64,000 nucleotides of DNA from the NCBI GenBank assembly GCA_036872755.1, contig JAVHNS010000012.1:1364001-1428000 (forward strand), read 5' to 3'. The position numbers and the translations under genes are program-made. This stretch comes from Orbilia blumenaviensis (taxonomy: Eukaryota; Ascomycota; Orbiliomycetes; Orbiliales; Orbiliaceae). Positions within the stretch are counted from its first letter, which is position 1. The number at the start of each line of letters is the position of its first letter. Positions 47,941-60,890 of the stretch are shown here, piece after piece. The notes under the pieces are model-generated. The model ran no database searches. It was not told where the DNA came from and saw only the letters and a program-made list of their open reading frames with translations.

Positions 47941-50506
47941 CTATAGATGAAGGAGAACATTTCAAAGCGTTAGCAGCCAAAGGCCCTATTACCGTATAGA
48001 AGTCTGACCGGAACAAGTCAATACAAGTATATCAAGAAAGCGAGACATTGATTCGAAAGTTTCGTCAGGCTTTCGAAAGCCGAATGTCGTCTAATATTTT
48101 GGTGCCCCGTAATTTCGCTTTCGTAGCGAAGAAGTTGACTGTTATCGATTGAGTATTGATTCTTTTCCTACAACATCCTTCCAACCCCTCACCCTCCTTC
48201 AGTAAAACTTGGGGATATTGCGCAAAGGAGAAAACCAAGGAAGGGGTTAAGATAGCAGATTGCCTCGAACAAAGTAGGAAGAAAGGGAAGCCGAGGGGTC
48301 GGGCACGACTCGTGGGCGAGACATGCATTTGTAAGAGAGGGATGTAGCTCGGCCTGACGGCCTTCGGATCCAGACTTTGGAAATGTGGGCAGGTGGAGCT
48401 ACAAACCCTAGCTGTGAGATTTGATAGAGCAAACACTCAGCGCTCACAACGAAGCGATATCGATGGTTCTCCACCTGCATGAGAACCATCCTGCATGCAA
48501 GGCACGCGGTGTACGGCCCCTCTTTTGCAGTACTCTCGAAGAACAGCGAAGAGCAGCGGGAGCAAGACTTTTGGAGTCCGCCAACAATGCTAATGTTGTG
48601 TGTGTGTGTTTGCCCTGTGTTGTTTGCACAACCAGGGATACTTGTTGGAATGTGGAGATAGTGTCGAATAGAACTTCGAGAAGTTTGCCACCGTGTGGAG
48701 CCTTCCTGCAGTTTGTCTCCCAAAGCAGGAAAGTTGGCGGGAAACCCACCCACGTTTTTAATTCTCGAACGCGAGGGGGCTCTCGATCAAGGAGGTCGCC
48801 GGGCCGGTTTGAAGGGCCCCACTCTCAATTTTCCGGCCGAATAGGCTGTAGAATCGTGCACTCGCTAACGCTGTGAACATTATCTCCCGCGATCAGCTCT
48901 TTCGAGAATATTTGAATACATAATATTATCTGCGGGGAGCGTCGGAATTCGAAACTAGATCGCGGATTTTAAATTTACAACAGTCTCGCCGCTCTACCGG
49001 TTGACAGGCCTAGGCCTCTAGTGTATCAGCGCATCGGCACGAGCTAGCGCATGCCATGTATGTACCTATGTACTGGTATATACATCACTAAATTTAACAA
49101 AAAAGGTACTAGAAACGGAAGGCTCGATACGAAAGCCAACATATTCAATTTTTGAGACCCCGTTGGATCCATAGTCACCACCACTAGCTACTCAGATGTC
49201 TATTTCTAATTCTAGACATGTTTCTACTAGTAGCCCGCAACATGAGAGAATTAGGTATCGATAATAATAATAACGCAAAGGCTTACTATGGTTTTATCAC
49301 TTATTGCCCAAACGCTTAGAGTTGGCCGAGGCTGGCAGATGTGCCCCAGCCAACCTCCTTGTGTACACGTGTCATAACAGACCAAATCGATTCATGTATG
49401 TACATACAGCCTCTGAATATATGTCGGGGTTGAACTTGCGCGTGGCCTTTAGAGATAACATGCTAGTAAAGAATTATAGAAGTGAAAATAGCTTCTTCGG
49501 ACTCTAGCCTCGGATAAAATAAGGATTTGCTACCACTTCGGCTTCGTGCAAGGTGATGTGGCCAAATGATGAGATGTTTGGTCGGCGCTTGATAATGATT
49601 GTGTTGCGAATTCAAGGTGTGTTTGGTCTCGTGATGTGTTGGGTGTTGGCGATTTTGTAGCGGGATTTCGACCTTGTGTTGTCTGGTTCCAACGAGACCA
49701 TGCGCAGATTCCTTGCAAGGCCTTGTTACCGTGGTGGCTGAGGAATGTCGACACAGCAATGCAATGGGTCTGTGTACGATTCTATCAACGTTAACCTTCG
49801 CAGTCGAGTGAAATTCTCTCGTTACAAGATTGGAACCCCCCAAAGGTAGGGAGAGAGTTGTGTCTCTTTTATCCTGGATTATAGTATTATATATCACCGC
49901 CGGGCGGGATTGTCCCGTTTAGCCACAGAGGCGATAGGTTATTAGTCTCGCTAGGATATACCGATAGTAAGCCCAACTCGGCATATGGGGAAACTACATG
50001 TCACAAATTTCCCTCTCAAACAGTTAGGTAAATGCCATTATTTCGATGTTGTTGTAACTACCTAGGTACTATTAGTACACCAGTGGCACGTAATACATTC
50101 GAGACGTTGGTATGACTTCTCGTTCTTAATTATCGTAGCTTTATGTATGAAAGGGCTGGCTTTTTAAAATCTAATCTGCTTTGCCTCAGGCCTTATACCC
50201 TCGTCTCTAACAATGTTATCAGTCTCTTAGATGTCGAAACAGTATCCAGCCAATCATCTAGATAGGTCGCTAATTACGCTGCCTACATTGCGGCACTGTA
50301 TTGATATCCTAGTACCGAGTTTCCTCGCATCGATAACTATAATCTATTTTATCCCATATGAAAGCGATAATGACGCACTCTCGGGTTCAGGATCTTTTAA
50401 ATACCATGATACTGGTGTCGTACCCTCCCGGGCTGCGAATCGACGTTCGTCTGATAAAGATACAAATATTTAGGTATATTCATACAAGCCACCGAAATTT
50501 CTAATA
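47941..50506. other. Spacer with a degenerate tRNA-like stretch
   Basis: About 2.5 kb without a convincing protein gene. The first 100 bases probably hold the missing 5' exon of the rhodopsin-like gene. Around 48931-49012 the minus strand resembles a tRNA (GGTAGAGCGGC, then TTTCGAATTCC and GACGCTCCCC), but the stems do not pair. TAA/ATA triplets occur at 49260-49275. Confidence 0.45.
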
Positions 50507-51503
50507 ATGTATCTGTTACGCCCAACCTTGCACTTACTGCTTTCATTTGGCCCATTCATGAATATGGTACCTTCGGTCGCGAGGGCGGCGCCAGCGAAAT
50601 CACTCATGGAAGCCTCCAGTGAAGATGACAATAAAGCCTCCTTACCTTTGAGTTCACCTGATGCCATTACGCACACGATTTCCCCTCGCCCTACTTGGAG
50701 ACCAACTTATGATGAAGGGATATCCTGTACGTTGCGATGAGCCAGAGGAGGTTATAAATAGAGGACAGCCTCGTCTGCGCGATCATGGTTCCAAATTAAG
50801 CAGCAGGTTTCATACAATTGCTTCTTCCATTTTACTAAACTCCCAGAGCGGTAACATCTACATTACGAGGGCACTGATACTGAATTACGCGAGGCGTTGC
50901 GCATACTGCTACTGCGGTCCTGAAGACGATTTCCAACTAAATAAACGCCCCGGGGGGGATATTGTTTGCGAGGATGACGACTTGAATTTTTGCAAGCTGT
51001 TCCTAGGTATTTCATTATGGTGGTGATGAGATCTCTTACAAGCCACTAAGATAGTTTCTGATACCACTATACTTTACATAGGGTGCTATTGTGAAATCGG
51101 GGAGTTCCCTAAGCGACAGGAGCCTGCAACAGTCCCCACACTAATGATTTCTCAGGATTTCGGAAAAGTTGAGGATAATTACGGGAAACCTCGCGATCCT
51201 TTTTGGCGATATACTTTGGACATGTCTCATGGGGGTCGACAACAACTCTCACATACCCCAGATACTCGAAGTCAAGAGGGTTTTCACTACCGCTTGTTGG
51301 GCCAGGAGCTTGAGCCCGGGTCAAAAGAGCCGTATTACTTAGAAGGACCGAGCAGTCATGATAGATGGCATCCACTAGGACCTATTCTCAGCCTAGCTAA
51401 CGTTAATAGGCCTGGTAGGAGCACGGTTCTAAAGAGAGATGACGCGAGTACGCAAGTTAACTTGGGTCTCAAGGTATGGACAGCGATGGATGTGCAGGTC
51501 TAG
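50507..51503 (+). CDS. Small secreted cysteine-containing protein, unknown family
   Basis: The ATG at 50507 starts a frame with a signal peptide (residues 1-27, ending in VARAA) and an acidic pro-like segment; this frame stops at 50740. A second coding-like frame, open through the same interval, runs to 51006 (CAYCYCGPEDDF, CEDDDLNFCKLFLG). It is joined by a 75-base intron (51007-51081, GTATTT..ATAG) to a third segment starting CYCEIGEFPKRQ and ending at 51503. The intron junction is good, since it places CYC directly after FLG. The step from the first frame to the second, somewhere in 50640-50740, could not be resolved: no GT..AG pair of normal size keeps frame. It may be a frame error, an unusual intron or two separate parts. 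The cysteine-pair pattern and signal peptide suggest an effector-like or cell-surface protein. Confidence 0.5.
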
Positions 51504-52360
51504 AGCTTCGCTCGGCTAGCGAAAAAAGTTCAGTTAAAATTATTGTCGATATTTAGATTTTTTGCCACGTCTATAGAGTACAATGCTGGTTGAAATCTTG
51601 AGAATTTCGTTCTTCGAGTCTATCCCTCGATACATGTACACAATAAGGGTTCCCTGCTATTCACGCATGATTCTATGTACTTAATATAGTGGAGTAAATA
51701 AAAAGAGGGAAATTTGAACAGCAAATAAAGGAAGAAACGTTAAAGTTATATGTTAGACTCTGTTGAGATAGACCGCAGCGCTAGTGACCCTCGCCACACG
51801 AATTTAAATCTAAATATTTCTAAGGATAGCGCCCGTCACTCGTATAGAGATGATGCGCTCCCGTCCACAAACTCCTTAAGATCACTTACTATAGATAGTG
51901 ATAATTGAGGAAGAGGAGCCATAGTTGTATTTGTGAACCTATCACTAGAATGCAGACGTGCAAGTATAATTATAAATATGATAAAGCCAGATGCGTACGA
52001 GCTTGGCAACCCGACCTGAAATCCCTTTTATGTATCCAGTGTTTTCGGAAAAAAGAATGGTATGCGATGTTTGCCATTTACATATCCGATAATGAGGCGG
52101 GGTAAGGCACAGCAGAGTCCCGTGGCTCATAGTCCTGATAACAGACTGCTGGAGGCTCAGATATGTATATATATCTAGGCATTTACCGTGAATTCCAGAC
52201 GCGAAGAATAATTGTGTTTTCGATTACAACCGTCGAAAACCATCAGCAGGCCACTGAATTTCTAAACTTCGGGTTGAAAGTGGAAAATTGGTGCCCGTAA
52301 CTAAGCTCCAGCAGTACCAAACTAACACCATCGATACACAACGCACGCGTACGCAGAACG
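51504..52360. other. AT-rich spacer before the NLR gene
   Basis: AT-rich DNA with only short frames. It should include the promoter and leader of the NLR gene at 52361. Nothing else is supported. Confidence 0.5.
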
Positions 52361-55300
52361 ATGAAGTGGGAGAGGGCCGATTATACGGTTGGGTGGATAT
52401 GTGCACTCCCGATAGAGAAAGCTGCCGCAATTGCTGTGCTGGACGAAAAACACGAGGGACTACCCGCGATCGCCGGGGAGGAAGATAGCAATACCTATAC
52501 TCTCGGTCGAGTTGGGCACCACAATGTGGTTATTGCCTGCCTTCCCGCTGGGAACTATGGGACAAATTCCGCTGCGACTGTGGCTACTCATCTACGAAGG
52601 AGTTTTCCATCCGTCAAGTTTGGATTAATGGTCGGGATCGGAGGGGGGATTCCAAACGATGAGAACGACGTCCGGCTTGGAGATATCGTGGTTAGTCAAC
52701 CTTTGCACGGCACAGGCGGGGTTGTGCAATACGATTTTGGTAAAAGAGTAGGCGAGGACGCCTTGAATCGTACCGGATATCTAAATGGGCCGCCTGCAAT
52801 ATTGTTGAACGCTTCTGCTTCTCTGCAAGCTGAGAAAAGTCGTTTCGATCTCGGAAGCAGTATAACGGCGATAGCTGCTGAAGCCGAAGGCAAAGACGAG
52901 CGGTTCGCGTACCCGAATAGCGAAGACCACCTATACCGCGCTGATTATGCGCACATCGAAGGCAAAGGCCGTCAAAAAAGCACTTGTGCTAGTTGCGACC
53001 CTTCATTCCGCATAGACCGTGAAGAAAGGGAATACGATAATCCAATCGTCCACTACGGTGTGATTGCATCTGGAAATCAAGTAATTAAAAATGCGATAAT
53101 CAGAGATAAGATTGGAGAAGATACAAAGGCGATTTGTTTTGAGATGGAAGCAGCTGGATTGATGAATCAATCCCCTTGTCTAGTAATCCGGGGGATATGT
53201 GATTACTCGGATAGCCACAAAAATAAAAGTTGGCAGCCATATGCAGCGATAACGGCTGCAGCATATGCCAAAGAGTTGCTAAACCACGTACCCCTCCCGA
53301 GCAATAATGGCTTCGAGAAAAGTATATCTAGACCTGGTATGTATCCACTTTTGAGCATAACTCATTTCACGCGGATCTAATCAAAGCATACGTAAATACA
53401 GATGTTTCGAAAGGCCTACATGCATTGTCGTCCATCTCAAGGGATCCGGAAATCGAAAAGACAGGAATCGAGCGTCGAAAAGATAAGCTGATAAATGGCT
53501 CTTACCAATGGATTAAAGAGAGTCAGCCTTTTCAGGAGTGGTTTACCACAAAAACTCAGATACTAAGCCTTGTTGGAGGGCCAGGGAAAGGAAAAACCAT
53601 GATAATGATCGGTATCATAAATGAACTAGAATCCAATTGCAGAAGAGAACCTCCCAGAGAAGACGGTGATGAACACCCCAAATACACAAACCTCGCCCTC
53701 CCTTCCTCTACTCAGTTATCATACTTTCTATGCCAGGGAACCAATGAGCATCTCAATTCCGCAATCTCAGTCCTCAAGGGTCTCCTTTTATACCTCGCGA
53801 GAAAAAACGAAAAACTCGCGATCCATCTTCAAAGGCGATATGATTCAATTGGGGAAGCATTTGGCGATATGGTTGATTTGAATCTACTCCAGCTTATTTT
53901 ATTCGACATACTCGATGATCTCTCTGGTCCGTCATTATTATTCTGTGTAGATGCTCTAGATGAATGTGTAGAGGGTCGCACGGAATTATTAGCTTTCATT
54001 CGTAGGAGTGTTGAGCATTCCATGAGAGTCAAGTGGTTGATATCAAGCCGTCCTCACCAGGACATCCGATCATGCTTTGCATCCCGAGACTCCTGTGCCG
54101 AAATTGTCCTCGAAGAAAACCAGGACTCGGTCAATGCTGCCATCGAGACATACATTGACTCGAAGGTCGCTGATCTCCATTATCAAAAAGCTTACAGATT
54201 ACAGGACAAGCAGGAAATCGAATATGTTCTCAAAGAAAAGTGTGGAGGAACATTTCTTTGGGTACACCTTGCATGCAAGGAATTGGAATTATCTCATGCT
54301 CTCTCTTGCGAAGCTGTCTCTATTCTCCAGGAGATACCTCAAGAACTAACTAACGTCTACGCTCGGATGGTCGAACAGATCAAAGGCTTAGATACCAAGA
54401 CCTCAAGTCGATGTTTTGATATCCTAGCCACAGCAGTAGTGGTATATCGTCCACTTGCCCTAGGAGAAATTGGGCTTCTTTCCATAGGAGTCGACCACCT
54501 GCCTGATGTAGAAAGATTGGCAAAGCTATGTGGATCCTTCTTATCCGTCGAAAACGGTGCTGTTTTCTTTATCCACCAATCGGCGAAGGACTACCTCGTG
54601 AGCGCACGTTCAGATCTATTTGATAAAGAGGGCCTTGCCGTTGGACATAAGGCAGTCTTCAGGTCATCGCTACGAATATTAACGGATCCACGATACTTGA
54701 AGAAAGACATTGCGGGCCTGGGATGGCCCGGAACCCCGCGCGAAAAGATCGAACCTGCACAGAGAGCTCTCGTTGGAAATCTTTTATATATGTGCAGTCA
54801 TTGGGCAAGGCATCTCGAGTGCTTCACGGCCGGCGTCCCGGAAACCAACACGATAATGAAATTTCTAAAAAACAATTTCTTTTACTGGCTCGAAGCTCTT
54901 TCAGTATCGGGAAAACTAGCTGATGCACTTCTACAGCTGGATATGGTACAATCGATATCTGTAAAGGTCATTATGGCTTCCGCCCTTTCAATATTAATAC
55001 CAATATTGTGGTAACTCACATAAGCATATTTCATTAGTGGGACCATAGCAAATTACGAGAAACAGTGCTAGATGCCTACGAATTCCTCAAAGAAAACTTT
55101 TCGGTTATTGAGGCCTTGCCCCTTCAGATATATTCTGCAGCCTTAATTTTCACCCCTCAGCAGAGTTTGACCAGAATAGTGAACATGTCTAAACTTTCAA
55201 AATGGTTAGACCCTGGGACTCTCGTCTCAGTTCGTGAGACATGGGACCCCCATCAAGGGCGGGTCCTTCACAGCTCTCAACGTTTCATAAATAGTATAAT

Positions 55301-57593
55301 ATACTCAGCTGATGGTATGCTAATCGCAGCTTCCTGCAGTGTGTTTTCATCGGATTCGAACTCCCGCACTACATTTATTAGAGTGTGGGACGCGCTCACT
55401 GGGTTATGTCGCTACTCTTTTCCAACCTCGGATTATTACTGCCAGTCATTTTTTTCACCAGATAATAGCCTTGTGGCGACTTTCACCAATTTCGGAGACA
55501 TTATCGCTTGGGATGTAACTACAGGTCGCAAAGCTACACTCCTTAACACTGGACTAAGGTCTATCAAGAACGCAGTGTTCTCAGCAGATTGGAAGACGTT
55601 AGGTCTCAGCGCTTGGAATGAACGATCGCAACATCGGGAAACCCAGCTTTGGGACATAGCAGCTAAGAAACGCTTACTAGTCGTGAAGGGAGGAAGTCTT
55701 TTTGCAGACGGATTGATGTTCACACCTAACAATAAGCTAATCATATTCGGCTTTGACAATGACTCCGGCTCAATGCTACTATGGGACGCGGAGGCGAGAA
55801 CAGAGTTTATTTATGGTCCCGATACCCAATTGCATGGAAATATTAACTCGGGGTGGCATTGCATGTCAGCCGCAGTTTCACCTAACGGAAGGTTGATCGC
55901 ATGTCACCTTCAAGGTGTTCAAGTGTTGGATCTCTCGGCCAACAAAATGCACGATATTTTGACGAACGAAGAGGATCCTAGGCTCGATACAAGGAGCGTT
56001 TCCTTCTCTCCCGATGGCAAACTTCTGATGGCTACTGAATCTGATGGCGATCTACACGTATGGAACACCTCTACTTGGCAATACACCTATCGATTAAAAC
56101 GGTCCGTCCATGTTGCTGCATTCTCTCCAACTGATCCCAATTTGATTGTGGCGGGTAGCAAGGACGGTACCGCCCGAATTTTGAGTCTGATACCGGAGAA
56201 TCCCTCCCAGCCAAATCTAATTGAGCGACACCTGGCTAAGGTCCAAAAGGTAGTGCTTTCCCCGGATTCCCGGCTCGCGGCATCACTTGCCGGACTCAGA
56301 TATTGTAACGGTCTGTGGTATTCCGGCGGTGAGAGTAATCCACGTGGCAAGGCCGAGGTACGGATTTGGGACACGTCGACCGGCGTATGTCTGCATTCTC
56401 TCGGAGCACCGCACGGGCTTGCCATTTTGGATATCAATTTTAATCCAGGTGACAATTCGCTCCTATCATGCTATATCAACGGCCAGATAGTTTCTTGGGA
56501 TCCAGAAACGGGACAACATAATCGGACTTTCAACACCCCTTCTAACGCTTATGCATGCTTCAAGGATCAAAACTCCATCTCTATTTCGCAAGACGGCTCG
56601 ATGTTTGCGGTATGCGGGTCTAACCCAAGCACGGTTTGGCTTTGGAGTGCGATCGCAGGCGGCCATCTGCATACGTTCCCTAGAAAACATTTTGAGGGAG
56701 AGTCGTATGAGGAACGGCCTGTCATGGAATTTTCCCCAGATGGCAAATACATTGCGATTGGTCACTGGGATAGCGGATCCGGATACTTCGAACTACGAGA
56801 GACCATTAGTGGACGAAGTCTGGGCTTTTTCGCCGAACACTCATACGAAGTCACGGCTGTAAAGTTTTCGCCGCAGGGAAACCTAATAGCGTCTGCTTCT
56901 GAAGATGGAGACATCCAGTTTTTCGATTTGCGGGGCCTACCTTGGAATGAAACTAAGGACGAGAGTACTCGTTATACGTGTATATCGCGTATTACGCATC
57001 GCCTTTACCTGGAAGATCAATACAGCGAGACAGATGATTATTATAGTAATGTTCTGATTTCAACGCGTCGAGGGCGCATTCCGCGCCCCCACCTTTCCCC
57101 AATTGAGCATTGTCTCACTGTAGCGTTCTCACCAAATGGAAAAACGCTTGTTATCGCGGGTTATGATGGAGAGATACAACTTTGCGATGTTACTTCCGGG
57201 AAATGCTTCAGGGTACAACAGTTTCGCCAAAACAACCGGTATCAGGACCCCAGTCGCCAGCGGAAGTACAATCGGGCAGAGATCGAGTTCTCGGATGACA
57301 TAAATTTCTTTATATGGGGTTATGCTACGATAACTCGAATTGTCGTTCCCACTTCTTTCACGTGGCTTGACGGGGGCGGACCTCCTGAAAAACCAGTCCG
57401 AGAGTTCGAAAATTCAATATTTCTCGACAGCTATGGGTTATACGTGCATGGGAAAAAGTTACTTGATATACCCCCAGTATATACTCCAGAGGCTTTTGAC
57501 TTCAAAGACGGTACGTTCGCAATATGTAGCGAGAGTCGCTATATATATTTTCTCAAACTTAACCTCAGTCAGTTATTGGAACCTGTAGCTTGA
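52361..57593 (+). CDS. NLR protein: PNP-NACHT-WD40
   Basis: Three exons: 52361-53336, 53402-54960, 55038-57593; 1,696 residues. Introns of 65 and 77 bases keep frame. Residues 1-320 are a nucleoside-phosphorylase-like (PNP_UDP) domain with the fungal NLR signature DYTVGWICALPIEKAAA, VGIGGGIPN, GDIVVSQP and CFEMEAAGLMN, ending in IRGICDYSDSHKN. A NACHT ATPase follows: Walker A GGPGKGKT (384-391), Walker B LLFCVDALDEC (about 504-514), then SSRPHQDIR and a winged-helix-like region. From about residue 900 to the end there is a beta-propeller of WD40-type repeats (FSPDGK, LWD, VWNTST motifs), moderately diverged rather than near-identical copies. Such STAND proteins act in fungal non-self recognition and programmed cell death: ligand binding by the repeats triggers NACHT oligomerisation and output through the N-terminal domain. 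The frame is intact throughout. Confidence 0.93.
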
Positions 57594-59089
57594 CATTGAT
57601 ATACTTTGCGTCGGCTTTTATTAAAGCCTTATCTAGAGGGATTCGTTGCCTTTGGATCTGTTATCAAATGCTCATGCCAACAGCTGGTGATAGGAAATTA
57701 GTTAGTGTTAGGTTCGCTAGGACTATGACCCAAGTCATGTCCTACCGAAGCTTAGACCTTGTTACAAAACTGTATTTAACTACTAAGGCAGAAACCGGGT
57801 AAATATATATCATGGCGGGAGGTTTCTCTGCTTAAGGACATAATGTGTACATAATCTATAAAAGGATAGATTGAGATACATTATTCTTACAGGATTGGTG
57901 GTGTTGTCGTTGTTGCATTTTGGGCGCAGTTTCACTCAAAGTTGTTGACATGACAATCCAACAACTGGTCTATATTGGTAGGCTGGTGTCGAGACTGGTC
58001 GTCAACGATATATATCGATACCGCGTAACTCATAACTAAATTTGATAGATAACACAACAGTCGGACTTGGGGCTTGGGTATGTGTATGTGGTAGGGTGGA
58101 CTGATTTTAGCTTCGGGAAGTTTAGCTAGATTACAAGGTAGACGGTATATAAGGGTTGCTTGTTTAATAGCCTCTAATTTGGTATTTGAGACATCCTCCA
58201 TTATTGTATATTAATGGGCTATATCGCACCTTGAGGCATGTTAATTAGATTTTGCTAACCAGGTGAATTAGTGTGAGCTCCTTAAATTTTGAGATTGGCC
58301 TTAACTAGTATCAACATGGAACACTCCGTACCATGGTACTGTCAGACAATTAATACGGACATCGCTATGGTCTCCTTGATCCATGGGGGTTATACCCACC
58401 CTGTAGATGCAGTATACAGTTCGCTTAGTTATTACACCGTGACATGTATATGCTTATATCTGTATGTTCATAGATTTTTGTGGCTAAGTAGGCCTAGGGC
58501 CGGCTGTACAAATTAAGTTAGTGCGTCAGTTAAAAAAGCTTTGTAGAGCCGACGATAACATATAGATCAGAAAGATGAAGTGTAGTTAGGTCTAGACTAA
58601 CTGGGCCGCCTATGCAGGGGGGGTCCGAGGAGCCGAAGAGCCCAGCGGAGATGGCAGCCGCATCCGATGGACCCAATGTCCTGGGAGGACCGTTGCAAAT
58701 TCCTACATATGACATCTATGGTATTTCATACGCTAAATATAGACACGGATCCATCTATAGCGTTACCCGTAATATACCTGTATAATACCTATATACTTAT
58801 ATAATGCGATATTGACATTTTGATGCTCGAAAAAAAGAAGGACATGGAGACGTCGGGGCCTGGCCGAGAACTCGATCATGATTGTGAAAGTGCAGGAAAT
58901 TGGAAGCCAGGAAGATGAGAGGCCTTGGGACCTCTTGGGGGGCCTCCTCCGCAATTTCTTGGAGGTTGAGCCTGTCCATTCGGGTAGTTTGTATTGGGGC
59001 CTGTTTCGAACCCAAGTGGAAACCCCCCTTTTTTTTCTCTCTCCTTCCTCAGGGCTGAGTTGGCGTTGAGCTGGCTTGGCATCTCCAAA
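57594..59089. other. Spacer with no recognisable gene
   Basis: About 1.5 kb between the NLR and glucanase genes. Short frames only. The downstream part contains a poly-T and CT-rich stretch (59029-59050) leading into the leader of the glucanase gene. Confidence 0.5.
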
Positions 59090-59474
59090 TTAAATTGGCC
59101 GCTCTTCCGGCCGCACCTCCTTCGATTCCCTTCTTCTCCAGCATCATCCGTCCATCGACATCATCACAGTTACATTGTTCTTTTCCCTTCGTTCTATATT
59201 TATAATCGGCTTCGACACACTCCTTTGGCCGCTTTTGCCTTTGCCTTTGTTTTCTTTGCGTCGCGTGCAGTTCCGTCGTTTTTTGCTGTTGTAAAACCTT
59301 ACAGAATCGAAAACCCTAACTTCAGCTGGTCTACCTACACTCATTTCAACGATTCTTTTTACCGCTCTAAACACCAAACGCCTGCACCTCGACCTAATAA
59401 ATTTCTAGCAATCTATCTATCAATCAAATACGACATACGCGTTTCGAAAAGAAAAATAAACAGTCACATCCATC
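59090..59474 (+). promoter_or_regulatory. ATG-free leader of the GH17 gene
   Basis: No ATG occurs in any frame in the roughly 380 bases before the start codon at 59475. The sequence is CT-rich, then A-rich close to the start (AAAATAAACAGTCACATCCATC). This resembles the leader of the DUF1996 gene and suggests an efficiently translated cell-wall gene. A TATA-like TATATTTATAA at about 59197 could instead be a core promoter. Confidence 0.5.
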
Positions 59475-60890
59475 ATGCTCGGAAAGAGTTTACTTCTTGC
59501 CGCTATAGCGGCTCTCTCGGCGGTTAACGCTCAGAATGAATACTTGGGTTTCAACTACGGCGCCGCCAAAGCAAATGGACAAGTCAAGGTCTACGACGAT
59601 TTCTTGGAGGAGTTCGAACTCGCCCAGAAGCTTGCCGGAACTAATGGCAAGTTCAGCAGTGCCAGGTTGTACACCATGATTGTAAGTAAGCCGTCTGTCT
59701 TATCTTTTCGGGATCAGACGGGGAATACGTCCCCCTATCTACTGATTAGGAATATTTGCTAACAATTCTCCGTGACTATTCAGCAAGGTCCCAGCAAGGA
59801 TGACCCAATCGATGCCATCGAGGCTGCTATCAAGACCAAGACCACTCTCCTGCTGGGTATCTGGTGCTCTGTTCCAACTGAGCACGTCACAAACGAAATC
59901 AACGCTCTGTTGAAGGCCATCAACAAGTATGGCAAGGATTTCACTGACCTTGTCGTCGGTCTCTCCGTTGGTTCGGAGGATTTATACCGAAACTCCGTCA
60001 TGGGAATCGAAAACAAGTCTGGAATCGGTGCCGAACCATCCCAACTTGTCACCTACATCAACATGGTCCGAAAGGCTATCGCAAACACCCCCCTGAAGTC
60101 CGTCCCAATCGGCCACGTCGACACATGGACTGTCTGGGTCAACGGCTCCAACAATGTCGTCACTGACGCCTTGGACTGGATCGGCTTCGATGCTTACCCG
60201 TACTTCCAATCCACCATGGATAACCCCATTGAGGCCGCTCCGCAATTGTTCTGGGAGGCTTACGAAGACACTCAAAAGGCCACCGGAAAGGAGGTTTGGA
60301 TCACTGAAACCGGTTGGCCCGTCGCTGGTAAAGATATGAACCTCGCCAAGGCCAACACCAAGGATGCTCAGACATACTGGAACACTGTCGGTTGCGCGAT
60401 CTTTGGCAAGTACAAGACTTGGTGGTACATGCTCCGTGATGCCGACCCAACCCCACCAGAGACCGAATTCGGTGTCGTCGGTGCCGACTTGAAGCCATAC
60501 TACGATCTCAGCTGCAAGAACGCCAAGCCAGTCCCAAGTCCTGTCGCTAAATCCTCCTCATCCGCCGCCCCATCTTCCACCGCTGCTCCATCTAGCACTG
60601 CTGCCCCGTCCAGCCGAGCCCCTGGTATGTTTATTTCCCCAAGCCCCAGTGTCTGCAAAGAATCTATAGATACAAGTTTGAAAACCTCAGGATCTAACGT
60701 CGCATCTTTCTCTACAGGAACAACATATGAAGTCGAAACATCCACGCGTGGGTCGTCTGGCTCTACTCCAACTGACTCTGCTGAAGGTGCCAACCAAACT
60801 ACTGATGTCCCGTCTTCCGCCTTCGCCGTCAAGGCCACAATTGGATTCGTTGCTGCCCAAGCCATCGCCGCTGCTTTCTTCCTTCTGTAA
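59475..60890 (+). CDS. eglC: GPI-anchored GH17 glucan endo-1,3-beta-glucosidase (EglC-like)
   Basis: Three exons: 59475-59681, 59784-60624, 60718-60890; 406 residues. Intron 1 (102 bases) has GTAAGT, CTAAC and CAG. Intron 2 (93 bases) has GTATGT, CTAAC and ACAG. Residues 1-19 are a signal peptide ending in VNA. The GH17 barrel spans about 20-300: GFNYGA start, SARLYTMI, LSVGSED with the likely acid/base Glu134, and ITETGWP with the nucleophile Glu244. A Ser/Ala/Pro repeat linker and a C-terminal hydrophobic tail (AAQAIAAAFFLL) after a Ser-rich region indicate a GPI anchor. It cleaves or remodels beta-1,3-glucan at the cell wall. The layout matches Aspergillus EglC, hence the symbol, which is by resemblance only. 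Retention of intron 2 would add 31 residues without a stop. Confidence 0.9.
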
